A DNA stretch of 21,593 nucleotides from Clostridia bacterium. GTDB taxonomy: Bacteria; Bacillota; Clostridia; Christensenellales; DTU072. Of this stretch, positions 7,041 through 14,430 are shown in pieces (within the stretch, counting starts at the first letter, position 1; the number at the start of each line of letters is the position of its first letter). Made by a program: the position numbers and the translations under genes. Location: assembly GCA_028699795.1 (NCBI GenBank), contig JAQVTZ010000003.1:19190-40782 (forward strand), given 5' to 3'. The notes under the pieces are model-generated. The model did not search any database, had not been told where the DNA came from, and saw only the letters and a program-made list of their open reading frames with translations.

Positions 7041-7279
7041 CAAATTACAATGTACAAATTACAAATATGGTAGATTTAGTGTGGAGTGTGGAATGTGAAG
7101 AGTGGAGTTATGGAAAATTATATCTTGAGCGGAGCGAAAACCGCTTGAGTCCGACAACCGAACCGTCAAACGGTGCAACCGTTTGCACGCTTTTGCGTTT
7201 AGGAACAGGCGAAAGCGTCATAAGGCGAGGAATGACACTACTAAGCAATAAAATGCTGTCATTTTTCGATTGGTCGGAA
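7041..7279 (+). repeat. Dispersed intergenic repeat, copy B, with two-hairpin cassette
   Basis: This is a diverged direct copy of the preceding repeat, 10 bp after it and ending 3 bp before the stop of the DUF4130 gene. The order is the same: CAAATTA-type heptads, GTGTGGA-type heptads, TTGAGCGGAGCGAA, and the ending GTCATTTTTCGATTGGTCGGAA. Between TCCGAC and AATGACA it carries about 70 extra bp forming two hairpins: CAAACGG/CCGTTTG (7167-7173 with 7179-7185) and CGCTTTTGC/GCGAAAGCG (7188-7196 with 7209-7217). The same cassette recurs in reverse at 17911-17998. Confidence 0.85.
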
Positions 7280-7282
7280 CCG

Positions 7283-8014
7283 TTAAAACTCATTCATAAA
7301 CCAACGGTATTTTTTTGGCACAAGGCGTGTTTGCAGTTTCAAATTTTTGCGGCCGTCTATCGCTACATTTTTATGATACTGTTTCCAAAGCGAGCTGAAC
7401 AAAATTTCGTTGTCGCTCAAGAGGATATTTACCGTATCGGGGGCGGGAACAAGGTGGATGGCGGCGCCGTCCCAATAAGTAAGCTTGCCCCTTTTGATAT
7501 CGTGCAAAATGAATTTTTGGGTATTCAAACGGGTTTTGAAATGAGGCATCAGCAATTCGATGATATCGTTATCGCCGCCAAAGTACGAATAATAGACCCC
7601 GCTTGCGAGCTCTTGAAATCGTAAAAATCCCGTAAAACGGTGCACTTCGTGCATTACCTTATTGTAAACATCCCTGAAAGCAATGACCTCAGGGTTCGCG
7701 TACATTGTTAACACGGCTCTGCCATAGCGAAACAAAAGTTGGAGATAATTAAAAATTTTTTCTTCCTTCTTGTCGTCGCAAGACAGGTATGCGTTCGCAA
7801 TTTCGGTATAAGCGGCTACGCCCGCTTTTCTTTGGATTCCTTTACGCACCTTGCAAGCGAGACGGAGATCAGTTGCAACCTCTATCGCCTCATCCAACAG
7901 TGTAACGGCTTGCGGCGCGGAAGAAATCTTGCCCGCATCTTTGTGTGTATAATAAGCGTGGTATACGGCGGTAAGAAACCCCGCTAAATGGGGTTCTGGC
8001 ACAAGAACTTTCAT
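7283..8014 (-). CDS. DUF4130-type probable DNA metabolism protein, partner of the radical SAM protein
   Basis: This 243-aa protein matches the TIGR03915/DUF4130 family of unknown chemistry, known to be encoded next to the radical SAM proteins of TIGR03916. It begins with the hydrophobic stretch MKVLVPEPHLAGFLTAVYHAYY. A central HEVHRFTGFLRF stretch and a YYSYFGGDNDIIELLMPHF block resemble the family core. The C-terminal RLVPKKYRWFMNEF fits the usual ending. It has no transmembrane helices and is presumably cytosolic. Its ATG shares one base with the stop of the upstream gene (TGATG), so the two are translationally coupled and should be made in fixed ratio. In other genomes the radical SAM partner may instead pair with a uracil-DNA glycosylase-like fusion, which is the basis for the DNA repair or modification idea. 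No biochemical function is established to my knowledge. Confidence 0.88.
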   Translation of the reverse strand: MKVLVPEPHLAGFLTAVYHAYYTHKDAGKISSAPQAVTLLDEAIEVATDLRLACKVRKGIQRKAGVAAYTEIANAYLSCDDKKEEKIFNYLQLLFRYGRAVLTMYANPEVIAFRDVYNKVMHEVHRFTGFLRFQELASGVYYSYFGGDNDIIELLMPHFKTRLNTQKFILHDIKRGKLTYWDGAAIHLVPAPDTVNILLSDNEILFSSLWKQYHKNVAIDGRKNLKLQTRLVPKKYRWFMNEF

Positions 8015-9273
8015 CAGAACTCTCCCGAAATATAAGACGGCATCGTGTCGAAAAAAGAGAGTTGGACCGATCTTACGGGCGCGGGAAGTAATTCTTGTCC
8101 TCTAAGAATGTTTTTTATCCGCTCGGGGTTGTCGGTGTTTCCGTAGAACTTTCCGTCTACGGTAATAAAGTATTTGGCGCGCTTTAGCACCACCCGCATT
8201 TTTTTGAGGGCGTCGAAACCAATTTTGCCGTGTCTTCTCGCCTCGGCGATTCTGTAGGCGTTGCGGGTGCCGATGCCGGGTACACGCAACAGCATTTCGT
8301 AGCTTGCTTTGTTAATTTCCAATGGGAAATTGGCGAAATTATTTACCGCCCAATCGCTTTTGACATCTAAGTCTAGGCTTAAGTTTCTGTCCTCCGGCAA
8401 AAGCTCCTCCGCCCTAAAACCGTACATCCTTAACAAAAAATCCGCTTCGTACAGTCGATGCTCCCTTCGGAGGTCGGGCGGCAACATCGGCAAAAGGCTG
8501 TTGCCCGTATTGACGGGAACATAAGACGAGTAATATACCCGTTTCAGCTTGAAATGGTCGTAAAGCCCTTGCGAAAGACGCATAATGCTTGCGTCGCTGT
8601 CGGGCGACGCGCCTATAATCATTTGCGTTGTCTGTCCTGCGGGAATCTTTTTGATACGTGGCCGTTCCAATTTGGTCTGAAGATAGGTTTCGGACAGCTG
8701 CTTCATGGGCGAAACAATCGCTTCCTTTTTCTTTTGCGGCGCAAGCAGTTTGAGACTTCTTTCGCTGGGCAATTCGATATTCAGACTCATTCTGTCTACA
8801 AACATGGACGCGCGGTCTAAAAGACCGCTGTCCGCTCCGGGGATTGCCTTGAGATGAATGTATCCGCGAAACTTGTATTCGGTACGCAAAAGCTCGACGG
8901 TTTCTAACAGCTTTTGCATGGTTTGGTTGGGGCTGCCCTCTACCGCGCTGGACAAGAAAAACCCCTCGATATAATTGCGTTTATAAAAATTGATGACCAA
9001 TTCGCACAGCTCTTTGGGCGACATCCGCGCGCGTGGAAGGTCATTAGAACGCCTGTTGACACAATAAAGGCAATCGTAAATACAGTGGTTGCTCATAAGG
9101 ATTTTTAGAAGTGAAATACATCTGCCGTCACTTGTAAAAGAGTGGCAAATACCACTTGATGCCGCGCTGCCTAAGTATCCCGTTTTCGCCGAAGTATTGC
9201 TTCCGCTAGAAGAGCATGACACATCGTATTTTGCGCCCTCGGTAAGCACCTTGATTCTGTCTTCTAAATCCAT
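8014..9273 (-). CDS. Putative DNA modification/repair radical SAM protein
   Basis: This 419-aa protein matches the TIGR03916 family. The radical SAM [4Fe-4S] motif CxxxCxxC is at Cys64, Cys68 and Cys71 (CIYDCLYC). Three further cysteines upstream (Cys20, Cys43 and Cys52, in GICHSF and DGRCISLLKIL contexts) are typical of the family and could bind a second cluster. Around residues 325-345 lies a helix-hairpin-helix stretch, LLRVPGIGTRNAYRI, as in non-sequence-specific DNA-binding proteins. The substrate and reaction are unknown; radical chemistry on DNA is inferred. A longer frame from 9321 is rejected because the promoter lies inside it. ATG 9273 follows AAGGGG. The gene is the first of a two-gene operon with its DUF4130 partner. 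Confidence 0.92.
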   Translation of the reverse strand: MDLEDRIKVLTEGAKYDVSCSSSGSNTSAKTGYLGSAASSGICHSFTSDGRCISLLKILMSNHCIYDCLYCVNRRSNDLPRARMSPKELCELVINFYKRNYIEGFFLSSAVEGSPNQTMQKLLETVELLRTEYKFRGYIHLKAIPGADSGLLDRASMFVDRMSLNIELPSERSLKLLAPQKKKEAIVSPMKQLSETYLQTKLERPRIKKIPAGQTTQMIIGASPDSDASIMRLSQGLYDHFKLKRVYYSSYVPVNTGNSLLPMLPPDLRREHRLYEADFLLRMYGFRAEELLPEDRNLSLDLDVKSDWAVNNFANFPLEINKASYEMLLRVPGIGTRNAYRIAEARRHGKIGFDALKKMRVVLKRAKYFITVDGKFYGNTDNPERIKNILRGQELLPAPVRSVQLSFFDTMPSYISGEF

Positions 9274-9308
9274 ACCCGTACCCCTTGATAGTTTACTCTT
9301 TCTATTTA

Positions 9309-9337
9309 AGTATACTACCATTCTGCTTATTTGTAAA
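9309..9337 (-). promoter_or_regulatory. Promoter of the radical SAM/DUF4130 operon
   Basis: On the minus strand there is TTTACA (9337-9332), a 17-nt spacer, and TATACT (9314-9309). The start is predicted near 9302, giving a leader of about 30 nt with the AAGGGG site. Confidence 0.75.
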
Positions 9338-9370
9338 CATATGTTCGTATTTATTTACGCTATTTTTATG

Positions 9371-9400
9371 TTTACCTGTATTGACAAAGTATAGTATAAT
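9371..9400 (+). promoter_or_regulatory. Promoter of the GtrA-like gene, probably leaderless
   Basis: A perfect TATAAT (9395-9400) has TTTACC (9371-9376) 18 nt upstream. The start codon begins 7 nt after the box, so transcription should start at or next to the ATG at 9407. The TTGACA at 9381-9386 is too close to be its -35 box. No ribosome binding site is present. Confidence 0.65.
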
Positions 9401-9406
9401 CAAACT

Positions 9407-9910
9407 ATGGAAACCCCGATACAAAACGATACGGATAACAATGCCGTGCAAACTTCTGCAGAAGAACTTTCACAAGAACCTGTTTGCCGTCCCAAAAAAC
9501 AGCTCCCTAAGTTTCTTAAATTCCTAGTGTTCACCTTGCCTGCGGGGTGTATGCAATTCGGTTCAATCTATCTGTTCGAGCAAATAATAGGTTTGCAACA
9601 TTGGCTTGCTTTTTTGATAGGGTTTGCTTGCGCGACAGCATGGAACTTTACCTTTACCCGCAAAAAAACTTTTGGCACCACCGTTTACGCCCAAAAAGCG
9701 GTGCCCCGCATACTGTTGTTCTATGCCGTGTTTACCTCTCTTGCTACGCTGTTTAATTATCTGTGGCAGCTCATACCATGGGGCGAATATGTGTTTTATG
9801 CAAGCTATCTCGCTACCTTTTTAACCATGATTGCAAACAGCATCAGCACTTTTCTCGTATGCAGACGGATTGCCCGTGTTTGCGCCAAGCCTGAAAAGGA
9901 ATTGGTCTAA
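9407..9910 (+). CDS. GtrA-like family membrane protein
   Basis: GtrA-like proteins are small four-helix membrane proteins linked to moving or anchoring polyprenyl-linked sugars for cell-surface glycans. The 167-aa product has a polar N-terminal tail (about 1-35), then helices at about 36-58, 63-80, 100-120 and 128-150. The family signature WNFTFTRKKTF follows the second helix (about 83-93). No glycosyltransferase is adjacent, so the glycan is unknown. There is no Shine-Dalgarno sequence before the ATG and a -10 box ends only 6 nt upstream, implying a leaderless mRNA. The gene is divergent from the radical SAM operon. Confidence 0.87.
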   Translation: METPIQNDTDNNAVQTSAEELSQEPVCRPKKQLPKFLKFLVFTLPAGCMQFGSIYLFEQIIGLQHWLAFLIGFACATAWNFTFTRKKTFGTTVYAQKAVPRILLFYAVFTSLATLFNYLWQLIPWGEYVFYASYLATFLTMIANSISTFLVCRRIARVCAKPEKELV

Positions 9911-9995
9911 GAAATTCCGTATTTTACCATTCATTCACATCGGTTCATTTTAGTTAGAACGCGCTTTTTCCTCTTGATTATGCTAACATATTGTT

Positions 9996-11054
9996 ATGGA
10001 TAAAGAAATTGTTTCGCTCCTTTTCACTTGGTACGACAAAAACGCGCGAGTCTTGCCTTGGCGCAATACCAAAGACCCTTATGCCGTATGGGTTTCTGAA
10101 ATCATGTTGCAGCAAACAAGAGTAGAGACCGCCATCCCTTACTACGAGCGGTTCCTTCATACACTTCCAAATGTAGAAGCGCTTGCCGTTTGTCCTGCCG
10201 ACAAGCTTAATAAATTGTGGCAAGGGTTAGGATATTACCGCAGAGTTCAAAACATGCAAAAAGCCGCCCAAATTATGTTGAAGAGGTACAACGCCAGACT
10301 TCCCCAAAAGGCGAAAGAACTTTGCAACCTCCCCGGTATCGGCGAATATACTTCGGGTGCGATTGCCTCGATTGCTTACGGCGAGCGGGTCGCGGCAGTA
10401 GACGGCAATGTGTTGCGCGTGTTCGCGCGGCTTATGGGATTACGCGACAGCGTACAGGACAAAAAGGTTATCCTTACAGTAAAAAGCGAAGTCAACGCCC
10501 TGTTGCCGCTAACGCGTATCGGAGACTTTAATCAAGCGTTAATGGAGCTCGGCGCAACCGTCTGCCTCCCAAACGGCGCGCCGTTATGTAAAGAATGCCC
10601 GATAAAAGCGTTCTGCGCCGCTACCCGTGACGGTTTGACGGCGGAAATTCCCGCAAAACCTCCCAAAAAAGAAAAACCCGTCCAACATTGGACGGTATTA
10701 CTGTTGCAATGTGAGGGCAAAACCGCTATCCAAAAACGAAGCGAGAACTCTCTGCTTGCATCCCTTTGGCAATTTCCGATGCTTGCGGGCACTCTTGCTT
10801 TTGATGAATGTAAAAAGTCGCTCCCATTCTTACGCAATGACTTTGTCCAATCCGTCATGCCCACCACACCCTGCAAACATATTTTCACCCACCTGCAATG
10901 GAATATGACGGGCTATCTCGTTACCCTTAACTCACTTCCCCAAAACCAATCATACCTTTGGGCTACCAAAGAAGAAATCGACCAGTCTTACTCTATCCCG
11001 TCTGCATTTAAGGGGTTTATGAAGTATTTTGGCACCTCTATTTATAGACTTTAA
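9996..11054 (+). CDS. mutY: A/G-specific adenine DNA glycosylase MutY
   Basis: MutY removes adenine mispaired with 8-oxoguanine or guanine in base excision repair. The 352-aa product has the expected order: the EIMLQQTRVET stretch with catalytic Glu35, a helix-hairpin-helix (LPGIGEYTSGAIA, about 112-124), catalytic Asp136 in VDGNVLRVF, and an iron-sulfur loop with Cys190, Cys198, Cys201 and Cys207. The first cysteine spacing is seven residues rather than the six of E. coli MutY. The C-terminal part (about 225-350) is the NUDIX-like domain that recognises 8-oxoG. No ribosome binding site precedes the ATG; a TAACAT box at 9984-9989 suggests a leaderless message or coupling with the upstream gene. 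It is in line with the rnr gene downstream. Confidence 0.96.
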   Translation: MDKEIVSLLFTWYDKNARVLPWRNTKDPYAVWVSEIMLQQTRVETAIPYYERFLHTLPNVEALAVCPADKLNKLWQGLGYYRRVQNMQKAAQIMLKRYNARLPQKAKELCNLPGIGEYTSGAIASIAYGERVAAVDGNVLRVFARLMGLRDSVQDKKVILTVKSEVNALLPLTRIGDFNQALMELGATVCLPNGAPLCKECPIKAFCAATRDGLTAEIPAKPPKKEKPVQHWTVLLLQCEGKTAIQKRSENSLLASLWQFPMLAGTLAFDECKKSLPFLRNDFVQSVMPTTPCKHIFTHLQWNMTGYLVTLNSLPQNQSYLWATKEEIDQSYSIPSAFKGFMKYFGTSIYRL

Positions 11055-11154
11055 TGCTCCCCGAACTCCGAAGAGGTAAGGAATAGTGTAGCGTTAGTAA
11101 TATCGTTTGCCGCAAGGCAAATATCGTAGGATTGCCAAATTGTCAAGATATCTA

Positions 11155-11163
11155 TGGTATAAT
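11155..11163 (+). promoter_or_regulatory. Extended -10 promoter of rnr
   Basis: TGGTATAAT at 11155-11163 is an extended -10 element (TGn-TATAAT). No -35 box fits at 16-18 nt; TTGCCA at 11132-11137 is 20 nt away. A small dyad TTTGCC-GCAA-GGCAAA lies upstream at 11106-11121. The expected start near 11170 leaves the ATG at 11200 as the first usable codon. Confidence 0.65.
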
Positions 11164-11199
11164 AGAGCGAACAACAAGCAAAATAAAGATGAAGGCAAC

Positions 11200-13320
11200 A
11201 TGGGATTCAAAGAAAAGATATACAACGAGATAAAGTTTGAAAAATACGGCTCGACGCCCGAAGAACTCAGGCGGAGACTTCATGTGCGCGCAAAAAGCGG
11301 CAACACGGCTTTCGACAAGTTGCTTAGCGAACTTTTTAATGAAGGAAAAATTGTAAAAGAAAACGGCAGATTATTCGCGGGACGGCAAAAAACCGTAAGA
11401 GGTGTCCTACAAGGTAACAGAAGAGGGTTCGCTTTTTTACTTCCCGAAGGCGGCGGAGAGGATATCTTTATCCCAAACCGCTTTTTAAACGGCGCGCTTC
11501 ACGGTGACACTGTGCGCGTAAGGCTCACGGGAGAAAGTGAAGGCGAAGTCATCAATATTGAGGCGCGCGGGACCGAACGGCTGGTGGGGACTTTTATTAA
11601 ACTGGAGACCTGCGGCTATGTGGTGCCCGATAATAAAGACTTTTTCACCCATATCTATGTACCATTCAAACACAGCAAAAGCGCGCCCAACAACACGAAA
11701 GTTATCGTAAAGGTCAAACCCGACCCCAAGATAGACCGCGTCAACGGTACAATAGAGGAAGTGCTGGGCAAAAGCGGCGAGCGCGATGCCGAGGTGCTAT
11801 CTATTTTGCGGGGATACGATTTTTACGACAAGTTCCCTCAAGAAGTGCTTGACACGGCTTCCGCGATTGTGTACGAACCTGATTTCGAGGGTCGCGCGGA
11901 CCTGCGCGATTTGTATACCATTACGATAGACGGCGAAGACGCCAAGGACTTCGACGATGCGATAAGTGTGCAACGGGCGGGAGACGGCTATATTTTGTAT
12001 GTGCATATCGCCGATGTTGCGCACTATGTGCCTAGAGGGGGTACGATAGACATAGAGGCCTTTACGCGCGGCACAAGCGTATACTTCCCCGCATCGGTTT
12101 TCCCCATGCTTCCCGAAGCGTTAAGTAACGGCGTCTGCTCTTTGCGGCCGAATGAAGAAAAGCTAACCGTTACGGTCAAGATAGAATTGGACGCCGCGGG
12201 AGAAGTGAAAGCGCGGGAGTTTATGAAATCTGTCATCAAGTCGAATCGCCGTATGACTTATCTAGAGGTATCCGAAATTCTGAAAGGCGGCGAAATCGCC
12301 GCAAGTTACGATGATGTACGCGACTTACTTACGGCCTCGCGCGAACTTGCCGTTTTATTACGCAAAAAACGCGAAGCCGCGGGCGTTGTCAATTTCTCTA
12401 GTGACGAAAGCAAAATTATTCTTAACGAAGCTGGCGATGTCGTCGATCTTGCGCCCTATCCTACCTACGAAAGCAACTCGATTATCGAAATGTTTATGGT
12501 GCTTGCCAACGAAACGGTTGCCAATTATATCGAGAGCCGCGGCGTACCTTGTGTGTACCGAGTGCACGAGCGTCCCGGCGAAGACAAGATGCGCGGCTTT
12601 GTCGAATTTGTCAATGCGATGGGCTATACATTGGATGTTTCCAAAGGCGTTCGTCCCAAAACGCTAGCCGACTTTTTGTTAAAAGTTAAGGGCGACCCTG
12701 CCGAAAAGCTGATAAGCCGCATGATGCTTCGCTCGATGGCAAAGGCAAAATATACCACCCAAAATGCGGGACACTTCGGGTTAAGTCTTGCAAGCTATTG
12801 TCACTTTACTTCGCCTATCAGAAGATATCCCGATCTTATGGTACATCGCGCCTTAAAAGCGATCATTGAACAAAAAGACGGGGATGCCTTTCGTGAAGCG
12901 TATGCGAAGGCTTGCGCCGAAGCTGCGCGTAAGTCCTCCGAGCGCGAAATTGCATCCGAGAGAGCAGAAAGAGACATAGACGATTATTACAAAGCCATCT
13001 ATATGTCTGATAAGATAGGCAATGCCTACAGCGGTATTATCAGCGGAGTGACGCAGTCGGGTTTGTTTGTAGAGCTTCCCAACACCGTGGAAGGATTTAT
13101 TACGATCGACTCTTTACCCCGTGACCGATACGAAACAGACATCAAAAAACGCTTAGTAGGCGCGCGTTACGCATTCGGCATGGGCGAAAAAATAGATATC
13201 ATTATTAAAAGCGTCGATATTCAGGCGCGCAGAATCGCCATGGATTTTGCGGGATTTGCAACCGATTATCTCAAAAAACCCAAACAGAAAAAACTTTTTC
13301 AAACGCATAGTTACAGTTAG
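11200..13320 (+). CDS. rnr: Ribonuclease R (3'-5' exoribonuclease, RNB family)
   Basis: RNase R is a processive, hydrolytic 3'-5' exonuclease that degrades structured RNA and takes part in rRNA and tmRNA-linked decay. The 706-aa product has a winged-helix-like N-terminus (about 1-60), cold-shock domains (about 65-215), the RNB catalytic domain with the Asp-rich signature DGEDAKDFDDAI (about 244-255) and the later HFTSPIRRYPDL stretch, and a C-terminal S1 domain (about 605-690) with a short basic tail. A longer frame from 11107 is rejected because it runs through the promoter. The ATG at 11200 has AAGG upstream. The gene ends only 6 bp before the end of the convergent AraC gene, with no clear terminator, so transcripts may overlap. 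smpB and secG, often nearby in Bacillota, are not here. Confidence 0.95.
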   Translation: MGFKEKIYNEIKFEKYGSTPEELRRRLHVRAKSGNTAFDKLLSELFNEGKIVKENGRLFAGRQKTVRGVLQGNRRGFAFLLPEGGGEDIFIPNRFLNGALHGDTVRVRLTGESEGEVINIEARGTERLVGTFIKLETCGYVVPDNKDFFTHIYVPFKHSKSAPNNTKVIVKVKPDPKIDRVNGTIEEVLGKSGERDAEVLSILRGYDFYDKFPQEVLDTASAIVYEPDFEGRADLRDLYTITIDGEDAKDFDDAISVQRAGDGYILYVHIADVAHYVPRGGTIDIEAFTRGTSVYFPASVFPMLPEALSNGVCSLRPNEEKLTVTVKIELDAAGEVKAREFMKSVIKSNRRMTYLEVSEILKGGEIAASYDDVRDLLTASRELAVLLRKKREAAGVVNFSSDESKIILNEAGDVVDLAPYPTYESNSIIEMFMVLANETVANYIESRGVPCVYRVHERPGEDKMRGFVEFVNAMGYTLDVSKGVRPKTLADFLLKVKGDPAEKLISRMMLRSMAKAKYTTQNAGHFGLSLASYCHFTSPIRRYPDLMVHRALKAIIEQKDGDAFREAYAKACAEAARKSSEREIASERAERDIDDYYKAIYMSDKIGNAYSGIISGVTQSGLFVELPNTVEGFITIDSLPRDRYETDIKKRLVGARYAFGMGEKIDIIIKSVDIQARRIAMDFAGFATDYLKKPKQKKLFQTHSYS

Positions 13321-13326
13321 AAGTTT

Positions 13327-14277
13327 TCATCTATTTATTGATTGCTTCCTTAAAGTCCTATATTGTTTTGGAGTAAGTTTATAATGTTTTTTGAAATTGG
13401 CGTATAAAGAGCTTTTATCTTTGTATCCTATTTTTTCTTGTATATCGTCAATACAATCATTGGTAAAGGTCAATAAAGATGCACATTTTTGAAGCCTTAA
13501 AGAAATTACAATGTCTTTAAAAGTTTTTCCTATATTTTGCTTAACGAGAAATGAAAAATACTTAGGATGATAATTAAAGTAAGCAGATGCTTCTTTTAAT
13601 GTGACAGTACTTAGGTTCTCAGAAATATAATCTATTATCTTTCCTGCAAAATAATTAGGATCTTTTCTTCTAAAATCTCTTAACAATTCTCCAAAAAGCA
13701 TGACAAGTATTGCTTCTAGCACAATCTGCGAGAAGTTTTCTGTGTCTAGAAACTCTTTAAGTAACAGATCAATTATTGTTTCAATATGGGCAGATAAATT
13801 ATGGAACACCATAAAATCATTCTTAGGATGATTCGTTGTCATATAATGATTAAAAAAACTAGCCAGATTCTTATCAACAAGTAGTTTTTCAAAAAATGAT
13901 TTATTAAACATATCTTTAGAAATAATAATATTTAATAAGATATCCTCATTCTCATCAAATTTAATGATACTGTGCTCTGCATTAGGGTTATGAATACAAG
14001 CCTCACCTGCATTTAAACGCAGAGTAACTTCATCAACTTCTTCTATTACATATCCTTTGTAAACAAAAACCAATTCAAAAAAATCATGAGAATGTTTAAG
14101 ATTATTGAAAAGCTGGGAATGCAAGCATATATTTAAATCTTTTTGGATACTTTTACTAATCAATAAATCTGTTAATATTAAATTATTGGTTATTGCGCCA
14201 AGAGTCTTATGTTTCAGCGCTTCTTCATTGATAAATTCAATGTTATTATGCAATTTATCTAATAGCTCTTGTTGCAT
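13327..14277 (-). CDS. AraC family transcriptional regulator of the rhamnose genes
   Basis: The 316-aa product has an N-terminal cupin-like sensor region (about 40-130, with the HSHDFFELVFVYKG stretch and a CIHNPNAEHSI turn typical of the family) and a C-terminal AraC double helix-turn-helix (about 210-312), including KEASAYFNYHPKYFSFLVKQ and IGYKDKSSLYANFKKHYKLTP. ATG 14277 is preferred over 14340 because AGGAG lies just upstream. It is divergent from rhaB, and direct repeats in the shared region are good candidate binding sites, so a role as rhamnose-responsive activator is inferred. It resembles RhaS/RhaR in role but is not clearly either one. The gene is AT-rich like the rha genes and unlike rnr. 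Confidence 0.9.
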   Translation of the reverse strand: MQQELLDKLHNNIEFINEEALKHKTLGAITNNLILTDLLISKSIQKDLNICLHSQLFNNLKHSHDFFELVFVYKGYVIEEVDEVTLRLNAGEACIHNPNAEHSIIKFDENEDILLNIIISKDMFNKSFFEKLLVDKNLASFFNHYMTTNHPKNDFMVFHNLSAHIETIIDLLLKEFLDTENFSQIVLEAILVMLFGELLRDFRRKDPNYFAGKIIDYISENLSTVTLKEASAYFNYHPKYFSFLVKQNIGKTFKDIVISLRLQKCASLLTFTNDCIDDIQEKIGYKDKSSLYANFKKHYKLTPKQYRTLRKQSINR

Positions 14278-14326
14278 AGTTCTCCTGAAAATGTGATGTA
14301 TTATAACAGGAAGAATAGCACAATAG

Positions 14327-14423
14327 TCCGAAATAATCAATATATTCCGACCAAAAAATCTTACCTTTTCCTACATCAATATGGATTATTCATAATGCAT
14401 TCCATATTTTTTAGTACTATAAT
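14327..14423 (+). promoter_or_regulatory. rha promoter/operator region
   Basis: The -10 box TATAAT lies at 14418-14423, with no recognisable -35 box, as expected for an AraC-activated promoter. TCCGA occurs at 14327-14331 and 14346-14350 (19 bp apart), and ATCAATAT at 14336-14343 and 14375-14382 (39 bp apart). Repeats spaced by about whole DNA turns are typical of AraC-type sites. The ATG of rhaB comes 8 nt after the -10 box starts its last base, so the mRNA is probably leaderless. Confidence 0.55.
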
Positions 14424-14430
14424 GATAACA

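Noticed and set aside
6829..7279. CRISPR array
   Set aside because: The short repeats are contiguous heptads without unique spacers of regular length, and no cas gene is present.
7067..7624. Plus-strand open frame of 185 codons
   Set aside because: It begins inside repeat copy B and continues antisense to the DUF4130 gene. It has no ribosome binding site and no recognisable protein features.
9381..9400. TTGACA at 9381 as -35 box for TATAAT at 9395
   Set aside because: The spacer would be 8 nt, far too short. TTTACC at 9371 gives 18 nt.
10217..10531. Plus-strand frame of 104 codons within mutY
   Set aside because: It is an alternative frame inside mutY, whose catalytic and cluster residues are all present in the main frame.
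11107..11199. Longer N-terminus for RNase R
   Set aside because: The stretch contains the extended -10 promoter. The ATG at 11200 has a ribosome binding site and gives a normal family N-terminus.
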